From: Ensifer oleiphilus
Lineage (GTDB): Bacteria; Pseudomonadota; Alphaproteobacteria; Rhizobiales; Rhizobiaceae
Direction: 5' to 3'
NCBI RefSeq assembly: GCF_013371465.1
Contig: NZ_JABWDU010000008.1
Span: 124,001-188,000, forward strand
Length of the DNA: 64,000 nucleotides
Numbering within the stretch: position 1 is the first letter of the stretch; each line of letters starts with the position of its first letter. A program made the translations under genes and the position numbers. Positions 18,630-26,896 of the stretch are shown here, piece by piece. The notes beneath the pieces were generated by a model. It saw only the letters and a list, made by a program, of their open reading frames with translations. It made no database searches and had not been told where the DNA came from.

Positions 18630-18956
18630 GGCGCCCTCTTTGTCCAACGAGATCCGTCTCAACATCGACTGCGAGTTCCCCTCTCCCGCGTGTATCCCCG
18701 ACGTCTGCGTGTCAGCAACACGCCGTCGAATTATGGCGAACGGCGGGTACCAAAGTCCGTGCCATCGCGCACCCTACCGCAAGAACCGGGCAAGACCCGA
18801 ATCACGGTTTCAACGCACACCATACCGTACGAGTTTCGAATTTTCAGCCGACCGGGGTTTTTTCCCGAAAGTCGGCAGGCAAACGTCCGCCGGCCCGATC
18901 GAACCGCTCCCGCCCCCGTCTCACCCTCAATGCCGCTTACCGCCAGTCGTGGTGCA
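18630..18956. promoter_or_regulatory. Intergenic region before the flippase gene
   Basis: About 327 bases between the small membrane protein (leftward) and the flippase gene (rightward). An open frame in phase with the flippase starts at 18690, but its residues (basic, Pro/Arg-rich, no membrane segment) do not look like part of a flippase. The region probably holds a promoter for the flippase-methyltransferase pair. A short run CCGGGGTTTTTTCCCG near 18852 is weakly palindromic. No other signal could be supported. Confidence 0.35.
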
Positions 18957-20480
18957 ATGATGCCCCACTGGTTCGAGACCGCAAAGCTCCCACTGCGACG
19001 GGTGTCTTCCGCCTTCCCCAGTTCATTGCGCTTACCGCATCTGATCGGTGACGGCTTTGCCGCTCTATCCGCCAAAGTCATCTCACAGGCCGCACAGCTG
19101 TCGATCTTCATCGTGGCGGCGCATGTGCTTGCGGCCGCCGAATTCGGCTTCTTTGCCTTCGCATCCTCCTTTGCCATTTTCGTTCTTGTCGTCGCCGAGG
19201 GGGGATGGGGCGAGTTCATCATGAAGGGCGGCGCCGACAAGACGGACGTCGATCAGCTTGCGACCCTGTCGATGCTATCAGGGCTTGTCGCCACGATCCT
19301 CGGCCTTTCCACCTCTGCAGCGATGTTCATGCTGGGGCACGGCTCGAACGCGCTGCTGGTCGCCCTCTTCAGTACCTGGTACCTGCCGGCCTCGCTATCG
19401 ACCGTTTACGACGGTATTCTCATTTCGCAAGGGCGCTTGAAGAGCCAATCCTTCATCCGGATTGCGGCCGAAATCATCGGGCTGTTCGTGGCGATCGGCG
19501 GGCTTTGGCTGGGATGGAACATCGTGGCGCTCATCTGCGGACGATTAGCGCAACAACTGACGATCCTTGCCGCATCGATGATCATGCTGCGGTGGCTGCC
19601 ACGCTTGCGTCTGCACCGCGCATATGCCTCACAAGTGCTGGAGTTTTCACGCCATATCGTCGCCAACCGGCTCGTGGTGTTCTTTCGTTCCTACGCCGGC
19701 ACGCTGGTCGTCGGCAGCTTCCTCGGCCTGGCCGAGGCGGGCTACTACCGCGCCGCCGAACGGATCGTTGCCGCCTTCTCCGAGCTCATGGGCGAACCGG
19801 CCCGGATGCTCGCCTGGATCCTGTTTGGCCGCGCCGCGGGCAAAGACAAGGGCGATGTCGACCGGGCGGCGATCGGGGCGACAGCCACGACCTTCATGAC
19901 GGTGCTGATGGCGATCTCGACGCCGATCTATCTCGGTCTCGCGCTGATCTCGGCAGAACTCATCGACGTCGTCCTGGGTGACAAATGGGCGCCTGCAGCG
20001 ATCCTCGTTGCAATTCTCGCCGCAAAACAGACACTTCTGATCCCGGGCTATGTCACGGAGCCGTTGCTGTCGCTGAGCGGCAACATTCACAGGATGCCGA
20101 AAGCGGTGATGTTGAACGGCGCGATCTCCGTCGGGCTGATCATTCTGCTGACCCCGTTCGGCGCGGTTGCGACAGCGTTGGGTCAATGCGTCGCCGCGGT
20201 GTTCTCGTTCAACATTTCGATGCGGCTGCAGTCACGCGAGGGTGAACTTGCGTGGAACCGCGTCCTTCGCGACTGCGGCCTGGTGGCAATCGCCGTCTGC
20301 GCCATGGCGGCCGCCGTCTTTCTGTTCGGCCGGATAGCCGAAGCGTCGTCGCTGAGGCAGATGTCGACGATCGCCCTGCAGGTGGTCGCCGGCGCGGCGA
20401 TCTATGTGGCGGCGCTCGCCATCCTGCAGCGATGGAGCGATGCCTTGCGGCCCATCTTCGCGTTCGGCCGTCACGGATGA
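18957..20480 (+). CDS. Oligosaccharide flippase, Wzx family
   Basis: About 507 residues with a dozen or more hydrophobic segments typical of the MOP/PST flippase family, for example LSIFIVAAHVLAAAEFGFFA, GLVATILGLSTSAAMFML and LVVGSFLGLAEAGYYRAAER. The GDGFAALSAKVISQAAQLSI start and the AEFGFFAFASSFA motif are typical of polysaccharide transporters. It should flip the lipid-linked repeat unit to the periplasmic face for polymerisation. The start is uncertain: tandem ATGs at 18957/18960 and another at 18930 are possible and none has a strong ribosome site. It is followed after 46 bases by a putative methyltransferase gene. Confidence 0.88.
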   Translation: MMPHWFETAKLPLRRVSSAFPSSLRLPHLIGDGFAALSAKVISQAAQLSIFIVAAHVLAAAEFGFFAFASSFAIFVLVVAEGGWGEFIMKGGADKTDVDQLATLSMLSGLVATILGLSTSAAMFMLGHGSNALLVALFSTWYLPASLSTVYDGILISQGRLKSQSFIRIAAEIIGLFVAIGGLWLGWNIVALICGRLAQQLTILAASMIMLRWLPRLRLHRAYASQVLEFSRHIVANRLVVFFRSYAGTLVVGSFLGLAEAGYYRAAERIVAAFSELMGEPARMLAWILFGRAAGKDKGDVDRAAIGATATTFMTVLMAISTPIYLGLALISAELIDVVLGDKWAPAAILVAILAAKQTLLIPGYVTEPLLSLSGNIHRMPKAVMLNGAISVGLIILLTPFGAVATALGQCVAAVFSFNISMRLQSREGELAWNRVLRDCGLVAIAVCAMAAAVFLFGRIAEASSLRQMSTIALQVVAGAAIYVAALAILQRWSDALRPIFAFGRHG

Positions 20481-20526
20481 GGGACAAACCAAACAACACA
20501 AGCGCGACAATCAGGGGAGATGCATC

Positions 20527-21348
20527 GTGCTGACCAGCGACATCAAGAACACTGCCTACCCGCTTTTGCGCAGCGCCGTGCGCGGCCTCAACCGTTCCCT
20601 GACGCCGTTGAAGGCGGCGAGCGGTCGGCTGCGCTACCTCTCGCCTTTCCCTCAACGCTTCACCGGCGCCTACGGGTCGTTCGAAGACGCCATCGCCGCT
20701 GCCCGCTCCAATGGCCTCGCCGGCTATGACCACGAGGAAATCGCTGAAGTCGCCTTCGACAAGATGTGCCAGGTGGCGCCCTGGGATTACCCCGTGCTCT
20801 TCTGGATGCGGCAGGTGATGGGTGAGGTTGACGGTCTCGTCGATGCCGGCGGACATATGGGCACGAAATACCGGGCATTCCGCGACCTTCTCTCCCTCGA
20901 AGGGTCCTTCCGCTGGGTGGTCTACGATCTGCCGGCCATCGTGCAAGCGGGCCGGCGCAGGGCCGAGCAGGACAAGCTCGACAATCTGCATTTCGTTGAC
21001 CGTATCGCCGATGCCGGCCCTGTGCCGTTGTTTCTGGGCTCCGGACTGCTGCAATATCTCGATATTCAGTTGTCCGACCTGTTGGGGCGGATGCCCGCCC
21101 TGCCCCGCCACCTCCTGCTCAACAAGGTGGCGCTGCGAAAGGGCAGCCCCGTCGTGACGCTGGAGCGCATCGGCAAGGCGATCGTGCCCTACCAGATGCG
21201 CAACGAAGATGTCTTTTGCAGTGACGTCGAAAGACTCGGCTATCGCCTTGTCGACCGCTGGTCGATCCCGTCACTCGCACATGTGATCGAGACACATCCC
21301 GAGTTGGGGCCAAGCGAAAGCGCCGGCTTCTATTTCCGTCTGCCGTAA
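20527..21348 (+). CDS. Putative methyltransferase, TIGR04325 family
   Basis: A 273-residue protein from a GTG start with AGGGGAGA seven bases upstream. It shows SPFPQRFTGAYGSFEDAIAA, PWDYPVLFWMRQVMGEVDGL, VDAGGHMGTKYRAFRDLL and WVVYDLPAIVQAGRRRAEQ, the pattern of the TIGR04325 family (named putative methyltransferase, usually found in polysaccharide loci). The DAGGHMG segment corresponds to the S-adenosylmethionine binding loop, and YDLPAIV to the acidic second strand. It may methylate a sugar of the repeat unit or a precursor. No biochemical role is proven for the family to my knowledge. Confidence 0.8.
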   Translation: MLTSDIKNTAYPLLRSAVRGLNRSLTPLKAASGRLRYLSPFPQRFTGAYGSFEDAIAAARSNGLAGYDHEEIAEVAFDKMCQVAPWDYPVLFWMRQVMGEVDGLVDAGGHMGTKYRAFRDLLSLEGSFRWVVYDLPAIVQAGRRRAEQDKLDNLHFVDRIADAGPVPLFLGSGLLQYLDIQLSDLLGRMPALPRHLLLNKVALRKGSPVVTLERIGKAIVPYQMRNEDVFCSDVERLGYRLVDRWSIPSLAHVIETHPELGPSESAGFYFRLP

Positions 21349-21381
21349 AGTTCCAGCGTCGACCGGCAATGGGACAGGGTG

Positions 21382-23118
21382 TCAAAGCCCGTCTACGGGT
21401 GCAGGCGCGGCTACCGCCTCCTGCGCCACCAGGCGAGGCGTCAGCGTCGCCACCGAACGCTTTTCCAGCAGCGTCTTCAGATGATCGGCGAGGCGTATCG
21501 CCAGGCCAAGCGTCATCAGCGTCGGATTGGCGTGACCGGGGGTAGGAAAGATCGAGCTGCCAGCGACAAAAAGCCCGTCCACCCCATGAACCATGGCATT
21601 CGCGTCGACTACGCTGGTCGCCGGATCGCTTCCCATTCGCGTCGTACAGGACGGGTGCGCCATGTCGGTGAACGCAGCCTTGCTATCATCATCCGCGGCG
21701 ATCCAGTCGGCCAGATTCGGCCGTGGAAAGCCATTGCGCACGAACTCGGCGGACAGTGCCCGCGCCAGCCGCTTGACGCTCTGCACCTCTGTGGGGCCGA
21801 TTCTCCAGGCGACGCGCGGCAGCGGCACGCCGTTCCGGTCTCTCTGATCCGACAGAGTGACACGGCTTTCCGCGTCGAGCTTCTGCTCGGCCATGACGTC
21901 GAAACGCAGCGTATCGGATCGATGCATCATTCCCCGCTTTTGGACCACCCTGCGAAAGGTGCCCTTCGCCAGGAACGCAGGCGATCCCACGGCGACAGCA
22001 AGATCGCTCGCAAGCCGCGTGCAATCTCCCCGCATCAGCCGCTTCAGCGCTGCCCAAGGATCGGCCGGCGAATGGATCTGCACGGGATAGGCGGCGCAGT
22101 TGACAAGCTCCTCGCGTCTCTGCACGTCCGGGCTGAGGCACAGGCCGTGCAGATAGAACCGCGTCACCCCCTCGTCGGACAGGCCGTAGAAATTGAAGTG
22201 CCTCGCCACGATGTCGATGTCCCTCCGATCAAACTGGAGAAGCGTCGAGCGCGGGTGATCGGCGAGGTAGCGACCAACGACATCTCTGCCATTGCCGATA
22301 CCGCCCGTCATGACGGACGTCGAAGCCAGCAGCAGCCGTGCATTTTCGATGCCGCCCGCGCACAGAACGACTATCTCCGGCCGTACGCATGCACGGACCC
22401 CGTCAACGCTTCGCAGATCGAGCGACGCGACGCGCCTGCCGCTCTCGTCGAGATGGATCGCGGTAACGGTCGCATCGGTCAGAATATCGATGTTTGGGGC
22501 GACCAACTCGGCAGCCACACGGCCAAACCGCATGGGCTCGCCGCGCTGATCCCGTTCATGGCTGAACTGCCAGAAGAAGGGGCGAAGCAGATCACGGTCG
22601 AAGCCGAGTTCGTCCGGAGGCGAATGCAACCGGCCAAAGAGCCTCTCGTCGTAGAAATTGGGTCCGAGATTGAGCAGGCGTGCCGCGCGATCGAGCGCCG
22701 GCGTCAGGCTTTCGCGGGTCATCGGCCAACCGGACACCGGCAGCCAGGACCGGCGCTCAAAGTCGATTTCGTCGAAACTTGCGCATTTGCCGATCCAGGT
22801 ATGCGTGCTGCCGCCGAGCCCGCGGTTGCGCAACTCGAAAGGCGCTATGTCATTCAGCCATGAGAGGCTGCCGTTATATCCCCGACCCGGACTTTCGACG
22901 CCATTACGGGCAATCGGCTCGCCGACATTCTCAACGGCATTCAAGCTCTGCTGCGCGGCCTCGAAGTCGGCACCGCCGCTTTCGATGATCAGCACCCGGC
23001 AACGGCTGTTGGCCAGCTCGCGCGCGATCGTCAGGCCGACGGGACCGCCGCCGACGATGGCCACATCAGGACGAAACTCGGTGCCTGTAGGGGCTGATCG
23101 GAGATCACGGATCGGCAT
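21382..23118 (-). CDS. GMC family oxidoreductase
   Basis: A 578-residue FAD-dependent glucose-methanol-choline oxidoreductase. The N-terminal dinucleotide motif is VAIVGGGPVGLTIARELA (about 19-36) with the matching acidic strand LIIESGG; RGLGGSTHTWIG is the FAD-contact loop. The C-terminal part has HPSCTTRMG and VAGSSIFPTPGHANPTLMTL, which place the catalytic His and Asn. It resembles bacterial sugar or cyclitol oxidising members. It is convergent with the methyltransferase gene (33-base gap) and divergent from the DegT aminotransferase gene. An oxidation to a keto-sugar or keto-cyclitol that the aminotransferase then aminates would be a natural pairing, but this is inference. Confidence 0.88.
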   Translation of the reverse strand: MPIRDLRSAPTGTEFRPDVAIVGGGPVGLTIARELANSRCRVLIIESGGADFEAAQQSLNAVENVGEPIARNGVESPGRGYNGSLSWLNDIAPFELRNRGLGGSTHTWIGKCASFDEIDFERRSWLPVSGWPMTRESLTPALDRAARLLNLGPNFYDERLFGRLHSPPDELGFDRDLLRPFFWQFSHERDQRGEPMRFGRVAAELVAPNIDILTDATVTAIHLDESGRRVASLDLRSVDGVRACVRPEIVVLCAGGIENARLLLASTSVMTGGIGNGRDVVGRYLADHPRSTLLQFDRRDIDIVARHFNFYGLSDEGVTRFYLHGLCLSPDVQRREELVNCAAYPVQIHSPADPWAALKRLMRGDCTRLASDLAVAVGSPAFLAKGTFRRVVQKRGMMHRSDTLRFDVMAEQKLDAESRVTLSDQRDRNGVPLPRVAWRIGPTEVQSVKRLARALSAEFVRNGFPRPNLADWIAADDDSKAAFTDMAHPSCTTRMGSDPATSVVDANAMVHGVDGLFVAGSSIFPTPGHANPTLMTLGLAIRLADHLKTLLEKRSVATLTPRLVAQEAVAAPAPVDGL

Positions 23119-23176
23119 GAAAAGGACTCCCGCGTGCTACATACCGGTCGTAGCATCAGCGCTTTCGCACCGAAAT

Positions 23177-23226
23177 CTCCCAATATGCATAGGGGAGTAG
23201 GGCAACTACTGATTTCGGCTAGTTGC
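23177..23226. promoter_or_regulatory. Two inverted repeats in the GMC/DegT divergent promoter
   Basis: In the 275-base divergent gap, CTCCC (23177-23181) pairs with GGGAG (23193-23197) across an 11-base spacer, and GCAACTA (23202-23208) pairs exactly with TAGTTGC (23220-23226), also across 11 bases. The equal spacers suggest two sites for the same or related dimeric regulators controlling the divergent genes. The TAGGGG inside the first repeat resembles the CCCCTA elements before the export operon. Confidence 0.4.
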
Positions 23227-23393
23227 AGCCTGCACACTTTGTTCAGGCGCTGACCGGATGTCCATTTTGAAACGGTGCCGTGAGGCGACTAGGCTTGATC
23301 ATTGGGGCCGGTACCCAGCAGGCGATTTGTCCTTATCCCTGGACGCCGATGGTCGGCGAACGCGGAGAGCCGGCAAAGATCGGAGACTAAGGC

Positions 23394-24575
23394 ATGGCGC
23401 GTGTAGGTATCAGAGAATGGCTGGCACTTGCTCCTGTATTTGCGTCGGGAAAGCTGGCCCGCTTCAGCAGCGACGGCAACGGGCCTCTCACCCGTTTCGA
23501 AGCGGATTTCTCCGCCAAGTTCGGCGTCGAGCATGTCCTGACGGTCAGCAGTGGCACCGGCGCGCTGATAGCAGCCCTTGCGGCAGCCGGCGTCGGACCG
23601 GGCGATGAGGTGCTGGTGCCTGCCTACACCTGGATTGCAACGGCGGGCGCGGCACTTGCCGTCGGCGCGGTCCCCATCATCGTCGATATCGACGAGACCT
23701 TGACGATGGATCCGGCAGATATCCTGCGAAAGATAACCCCCTATACGCGCGCCATCGTTCCCGTGCACATGGCCAATATGGTGTGCGACATGGAGCGAAT
23801 CATGCAGATCGCCCGCGACCACCGGCTCATCGTCGTCGAGGATGCCTGCCAGGCGGTCGGCCTGCCCTACAAGGGCGTGCGCGTCGGCACGATCGGCGAT
23901 GCCGGCGCCTTCAGCTTCAACCAGTTCAAGAACATCAACATCGGCGAAGGCGGCGCAGTCGTGACCAACGATGCCAGGCTCTTCGCCAGGGCGCGCATGT
24001 ACCACGATATCGGCGCGCTGTTTCGCGGCCACCTCGACAATGCCAACGAGCCGCCCATGCTCGGCATCAATCTCAAGGCCAGCCAGATCCAGGGCGCCAT
24101 GCTCAACGTGCAGCTGAAGAAGCTGGATCCGATGATCCGCCGCTTGCGCCGTCGCTACGATGCGATCGCCGAAATCCTGTCGTCCAGCAACGCGATGCGC
24201 ATCGGTCCGCACAACGATCCGGAGCATGCCGCCGGCCTGCATGTGATCTTCGATACGGCCGAGGAAGCGCAGGCCTTTGCCGCCGAAAACAAGCGCGGCG
24301 TCTACCGCCTCTACGATTCCAGCCGCCACGTCTACAGCAACTGGCTGCCGGTGCTCGAACAACGCACGGCAAATCCCAAGATGAACCCCTATGCCTGGAC
24401 CTCCCGCAAGATCGAATACGCGCCGGACATGTGCCCGCGGTCGCTCGATATTCTCAAGAGGACATGCCGCATCGGGCTCGGCGAAAACTATCCGTTGCCG
24501 CTCATGACCTATTTCGCCCGACGCATGGCGCGCCAGCGACCCGCCCCCAAAGGGAACCTCGTCTATGCGACCTAG
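23394..24575 (+). CDS. DegT/DnrJ/EryC1/StrS family PLP aminotransferase
   Basis: A 393-residue fold-type I aminotransferase of the sugar/cyclitol group. Visible features are SSGTGALIAALAAAGVGPGD, VPAYTWIATAGAAL, VVEDACQAVGLPYKG and FSFNQFKNINIGEGGAVVTN, where Lys179 is the likely PLP lysine and GEGGA matches the cyclitol/AHBA-like subgroup more than classic 4-keto-sugar enzymes. It should transfer an amino group from glutamate or glutamine to a keto-sugar or keto-cyclitol. Its 3' end overlaps the PPTase gene by 11 bases, linking amino-sugar formation to the NRPS machinery. Confidence 0.9.
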   Translation: MARVGIREWLALAPVFASGKLARFSSDGNGPLTRFEADFSAKFGVEHVLTVSSGTGALIAALAAAGVGPGDEVLVPAYTWIATAGAALAVGAVPIIVDIDETLTMDPADILRKITPYTRAIVPVHMANMVCDMERIMQIARDHRLIVVEDACQAVGLPYKGVRVGTIGDAGAFSFNQFKNINIGEGGAVVTNDARLFARARMYHDIGALFRGHLDNANEPPMLGINLKASQIQGAMLNVQLKKLDPMIRRLRRRYDAIAEILSSSNAMRIGPHNDPEHAAGLHVIFDTAEEAQAFAAENKRGVYRLYDSSRHVYSNWLPVLEQRTANPKMNPYAWTSRKIEYAPDMCPRSLDILKRTCRIGLGENYPLPLMTYFARRMARQRPAPKGNLVYAT

Positions 24576-25365
24576 CCTCGACCGTATCGGTCCCAACTTC
24601 ATCGATATCTGGCGCTGGAACCTCGACCAGGACGAACGCGAAATCGATCGCCTGTTCCCGTTATTGAGCGGCGAGGAAAGGGCGCGAGCCTCGCGTTTCG
24701 TCTATCCGGAACATCGACAACGCTTCATTGCCGGCCGCGCCGGCCTGCGCCTCGTGCTCGGCCACTACCTCCACCTTCCTCCGCACCGCATCGGTCTCGC
24801 CTGCAACGTCTTCGGCAAGCCGCGCATCGCCGGCGCGTCGGAGTTGCTGCAGTTCAATCTCAGCCACAGCGCCGACGTGGCGATGCTGGCGATTTCCGAC
24901 CATTACCCCGTCGGCATCGACGTTGAAGCGATCAAGCCTCTGAAGGAGGATATTGCCGGGCATTTCTTCTCGAAGCGCGAGTGCGACGCTCTGGCCGCAT
25001 TCGACGGCGATGACTACATGCGCGCGTTTTATCGCTGCTGGACGCGCAAGGAAGCCTTCGTGAAGGCTCATGGCGCCGGACTGTCGCTACCGCTCGCTTC
25101 CTTCGACGTCACCGTCGACGCGACATCCCGTCCGAAGCTCGAATCGCTGGATGGTGATCATGACGCGCCACTGAACTGGAGCCTGTTCGATCTCGCGACA
25201 CCGCCTGGTTTCGCCGGCACGCTGGCGGCGCTCACCCTCGGCAACGCGGTGCATCTTCGTTATTGGAATGACGATGTGCTCGCGCTCAAAGCGTCAGTCG
25301 CGCATCCAGCACATAACGATCCCCGGCCGCGTCAAAGTGGTGGCAACCGAGCAAGCCCGGCTTGA
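24565..25365 (+). CDS. 4'-phosphopantetheinyl transferase, Sfp type
   Basis: A 266-residue PPTase. Sfp-type motifs are present: FNLSHSADVAMLAIS (97-111), VGIDVEAIKP (116-125, Mg-binding Asp and Glu) and WTRKEAFVKAHGAG (159-172). It converts apo carrier domains to holo forms by attaching the CoA phosphopantetheine arm to the conserved serines. The four carrier domains encoded at 26897-39731 are the obvious clients. It is translationally coupled to the DegT gene and its last 80 bases overlap the 3' end of the convergent gene at 25286-26872. Confidence 0.93.
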   Translation: MRPSLDRIGPNFIDIWRWNLDQDEREIDRLFPLLSGEERARASRFVYPEHRQRFIAGRAGLRLVLGHYLHLPPHRIGLACNVFGKPRIAGASELLQFNLSHSADVAMLAISDHYPVGIDVEAIKPLKEDIAGHFFSKRECDALAAFDGDDYMRAFYRCWTRKEAFVKAHGAGLSLPLASFDVTVDATSRPKLESLDGDHDAPLNWSLFDLATPPGFAGTLAALTLGNAVHLRYWNDDVLALKASVAHPAHNDPRPRQSGGNRASPA

Positions 25366-26872
25366 AATCGGGCTTGATCGTCCTGATGCACCGTTCTCGG
25401 TAGTTCTCCAGGTCCAGTTGCTCGATCTCCATGATGTTCAGCCCATAGCCGTAGATCCCGTGCGCGTTGTGCTGCGACGGGCGGAAGACCCGTCCTTCCC
25501 GCGCGAAGATCCGGCCGGCATTGCGCGCAACCGTGCTGCCGAGAACCACCGGATTGCGTTTGTGCGGCGTGATGCGTGCCAGCCCCGGGCCATCGACTTC
25601 AAAGACATGAAGTTCGCTGCAATGATCCTCGTAGGCGTGAAACTCCGACAGGTTCGTAAACAGCCACCACCGCCCTTCGTGCCGTGTGAGTATGCTGTCG
25701 GCGGCGGACAAACCGTTCAGTGCCGTTGCATGCAGCTCCCACTTCAAGGGAAACTCGACGCAGCGCCAGATCTCGATGCGCTTGGATTGATGCGTCTCGG
25801 GCATCATGAAGATGTCGTCGCCGTCGCGAAAAACGAACGGATAGGACAGATGGTAGTCGCAGTTCAGCGCCACGCCCACCGGCTCGAGCCGGTCACCGTC
25901 AAAACGGCCGACCGCGATATGCGCCTTGCGGTCGCCATCCGCGTAGGCTTCGTAGAACAAATAGCATTCGTCCTCATGCTGGAGCAGAAACGGATCCGCC
26001 TTGATATCCGTCGCCGTCGGAGGGATCTCGACGGAGCCGCCCGGCTCGAAATCGTCGATCCGGCCGCTGCCGGTAAAGAGTGTCCAGACAGCAGCCCCTG
26101 TCCCGGCCTTGTGCTGCACGGCCTTCTTCACCCGTCCGACAAGGTGACCACTCAGGATGCCGAGATATCGAGTCAATTCGTCGATCGACGGCGGCGAGGC
26201 TTGGCTGCGCGCCGGAAGCGGCGTGGTGATCAGCTCGCCCGTATCGGCCAACCGCGAGAGTTCGCGCAAGAGAAGCGTGGCCGCCCGCTCCTTGACGAAG
26301 TTGATGTTCCTGACCGCGCTGAACTTGATGTTGAAGGACGACGAAGCAATCGCAACGGACGAGGCAGACACGCCGAGCCGAACATAGAGCGCCAGGTCCA
26401 CGGACGGCGCGCCGGTTGCCACCTCGAGATAGCTGAACCACTCGCCTGCTCCGGATTTCTGATCGGAGAAGGACAGGGCCCATTCGCCATAGGACAGCTC
26501 GCGCACGGCGTCGTCAGGCAGGCCATTCGGCGTCATGCGGATCACCAGGTCGAGACCAAGCTCCGCCACTTGCGCCTGCGCCGCACCTGGTTCGGCCGAT
26601 GCCAATGGCACGATGCGTTGCTTGTGCGCATCGAAGTTGCATGGATTGTACGGCGCCTGGCGGCCTAACGCCGTCTGCTCCAGCCGATGAGCAAGCTTGA
26701 AAAACACGGACCTTCGACCGGCCCCGTAGGGTGCCGGATGAACGAGCAAGGCAGTCAGGGCATATCTCGGATCCGCAACGATCCGGTCAAAGACCATCAG
26801 TTGCCAATTCTCGAAGCTCTCGTTCTGCTCGACCAGAATGCCGATGCGCAAGGGGAGGCTTGTGACACGCAT
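25286..26872 (-). CDS. Formyltransferase-like domain fused to a GINT1-type beta-propeller domain
   Basis: A 528-residue protein. Residues about 5-215 resemble a formyltransferase-like domain but the expected catalytic HxGD-type patch reads LSFSD (133-137), suggesting it is degenerate. Residues about 255-528 form repeated blade-like units with ADPFL, SYPFVF and ADSIL, plus LFYEAYADGDRKAHIAVG and WWLFTNLSE; this resembles the N-terminal domain of glucosamine inositolphosphorylceramide transferase 1, a glycan-associated five-bladed fold related to GH43-like propellers. It is 24 bases after the terminal NRPS gene and on the same strand, so probably the last gene of that operon. A role in joining or modifying a glycan is inferred. 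Confidence 0.6.
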   Translation of the reverse strand: MRVTSLPLRIGILVEQNESFENWQLMVFDRIVADPRYALTALLVHPAPYGAGRRSVFFKLAHRLEQTALGRQAPYNPCNFDAHKQRIVPLASAEPGAAQAQVAELGLDLVIRMTPNGLPDDAVRELSYGEWALSFSDQKSGAGEWFSYLEVATGAPSVDLALYVRLGVSASSVAIASSSFNIKFSAVRNINFVKERAATLLLRELSRLADTGELITTPLPARSQASPPSIDELTRYLGILSGHLVGRVKKAVQHKAGTGAAVWTLFTGSGRIDDFEPGGSVEIPPTATDIKADPFLLQHEDECYLFYEAYADGDRKAHIAVGRFDGDRLEPVGVALNCDYHLSYPFVFRDGDDIFMMPETHQSKRIEIWRCVEFPLKWELHATALNGLSAADSILTRHEGRWWLFTNLSEFHAYEDHCSELHVFEVDGPGLARITPHKRNPVVLGSTVARNAGRIFAREGRVFRPSQHNAHGIYGYGLNIMEIEQLDLENYRERCIRTIKPDFKPGLLGCHHFDAAGDRYVLDARLTL

Positions 26873-26896
26873 GGATGTTGCCTTCGCACGCCGCGT

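Noticed and set aside
18690-18956. N-terminal extension of the flippase
   Set aside because: The extension is basic and proline-rich without membrane character, and flippases of this family start close to the first helix.
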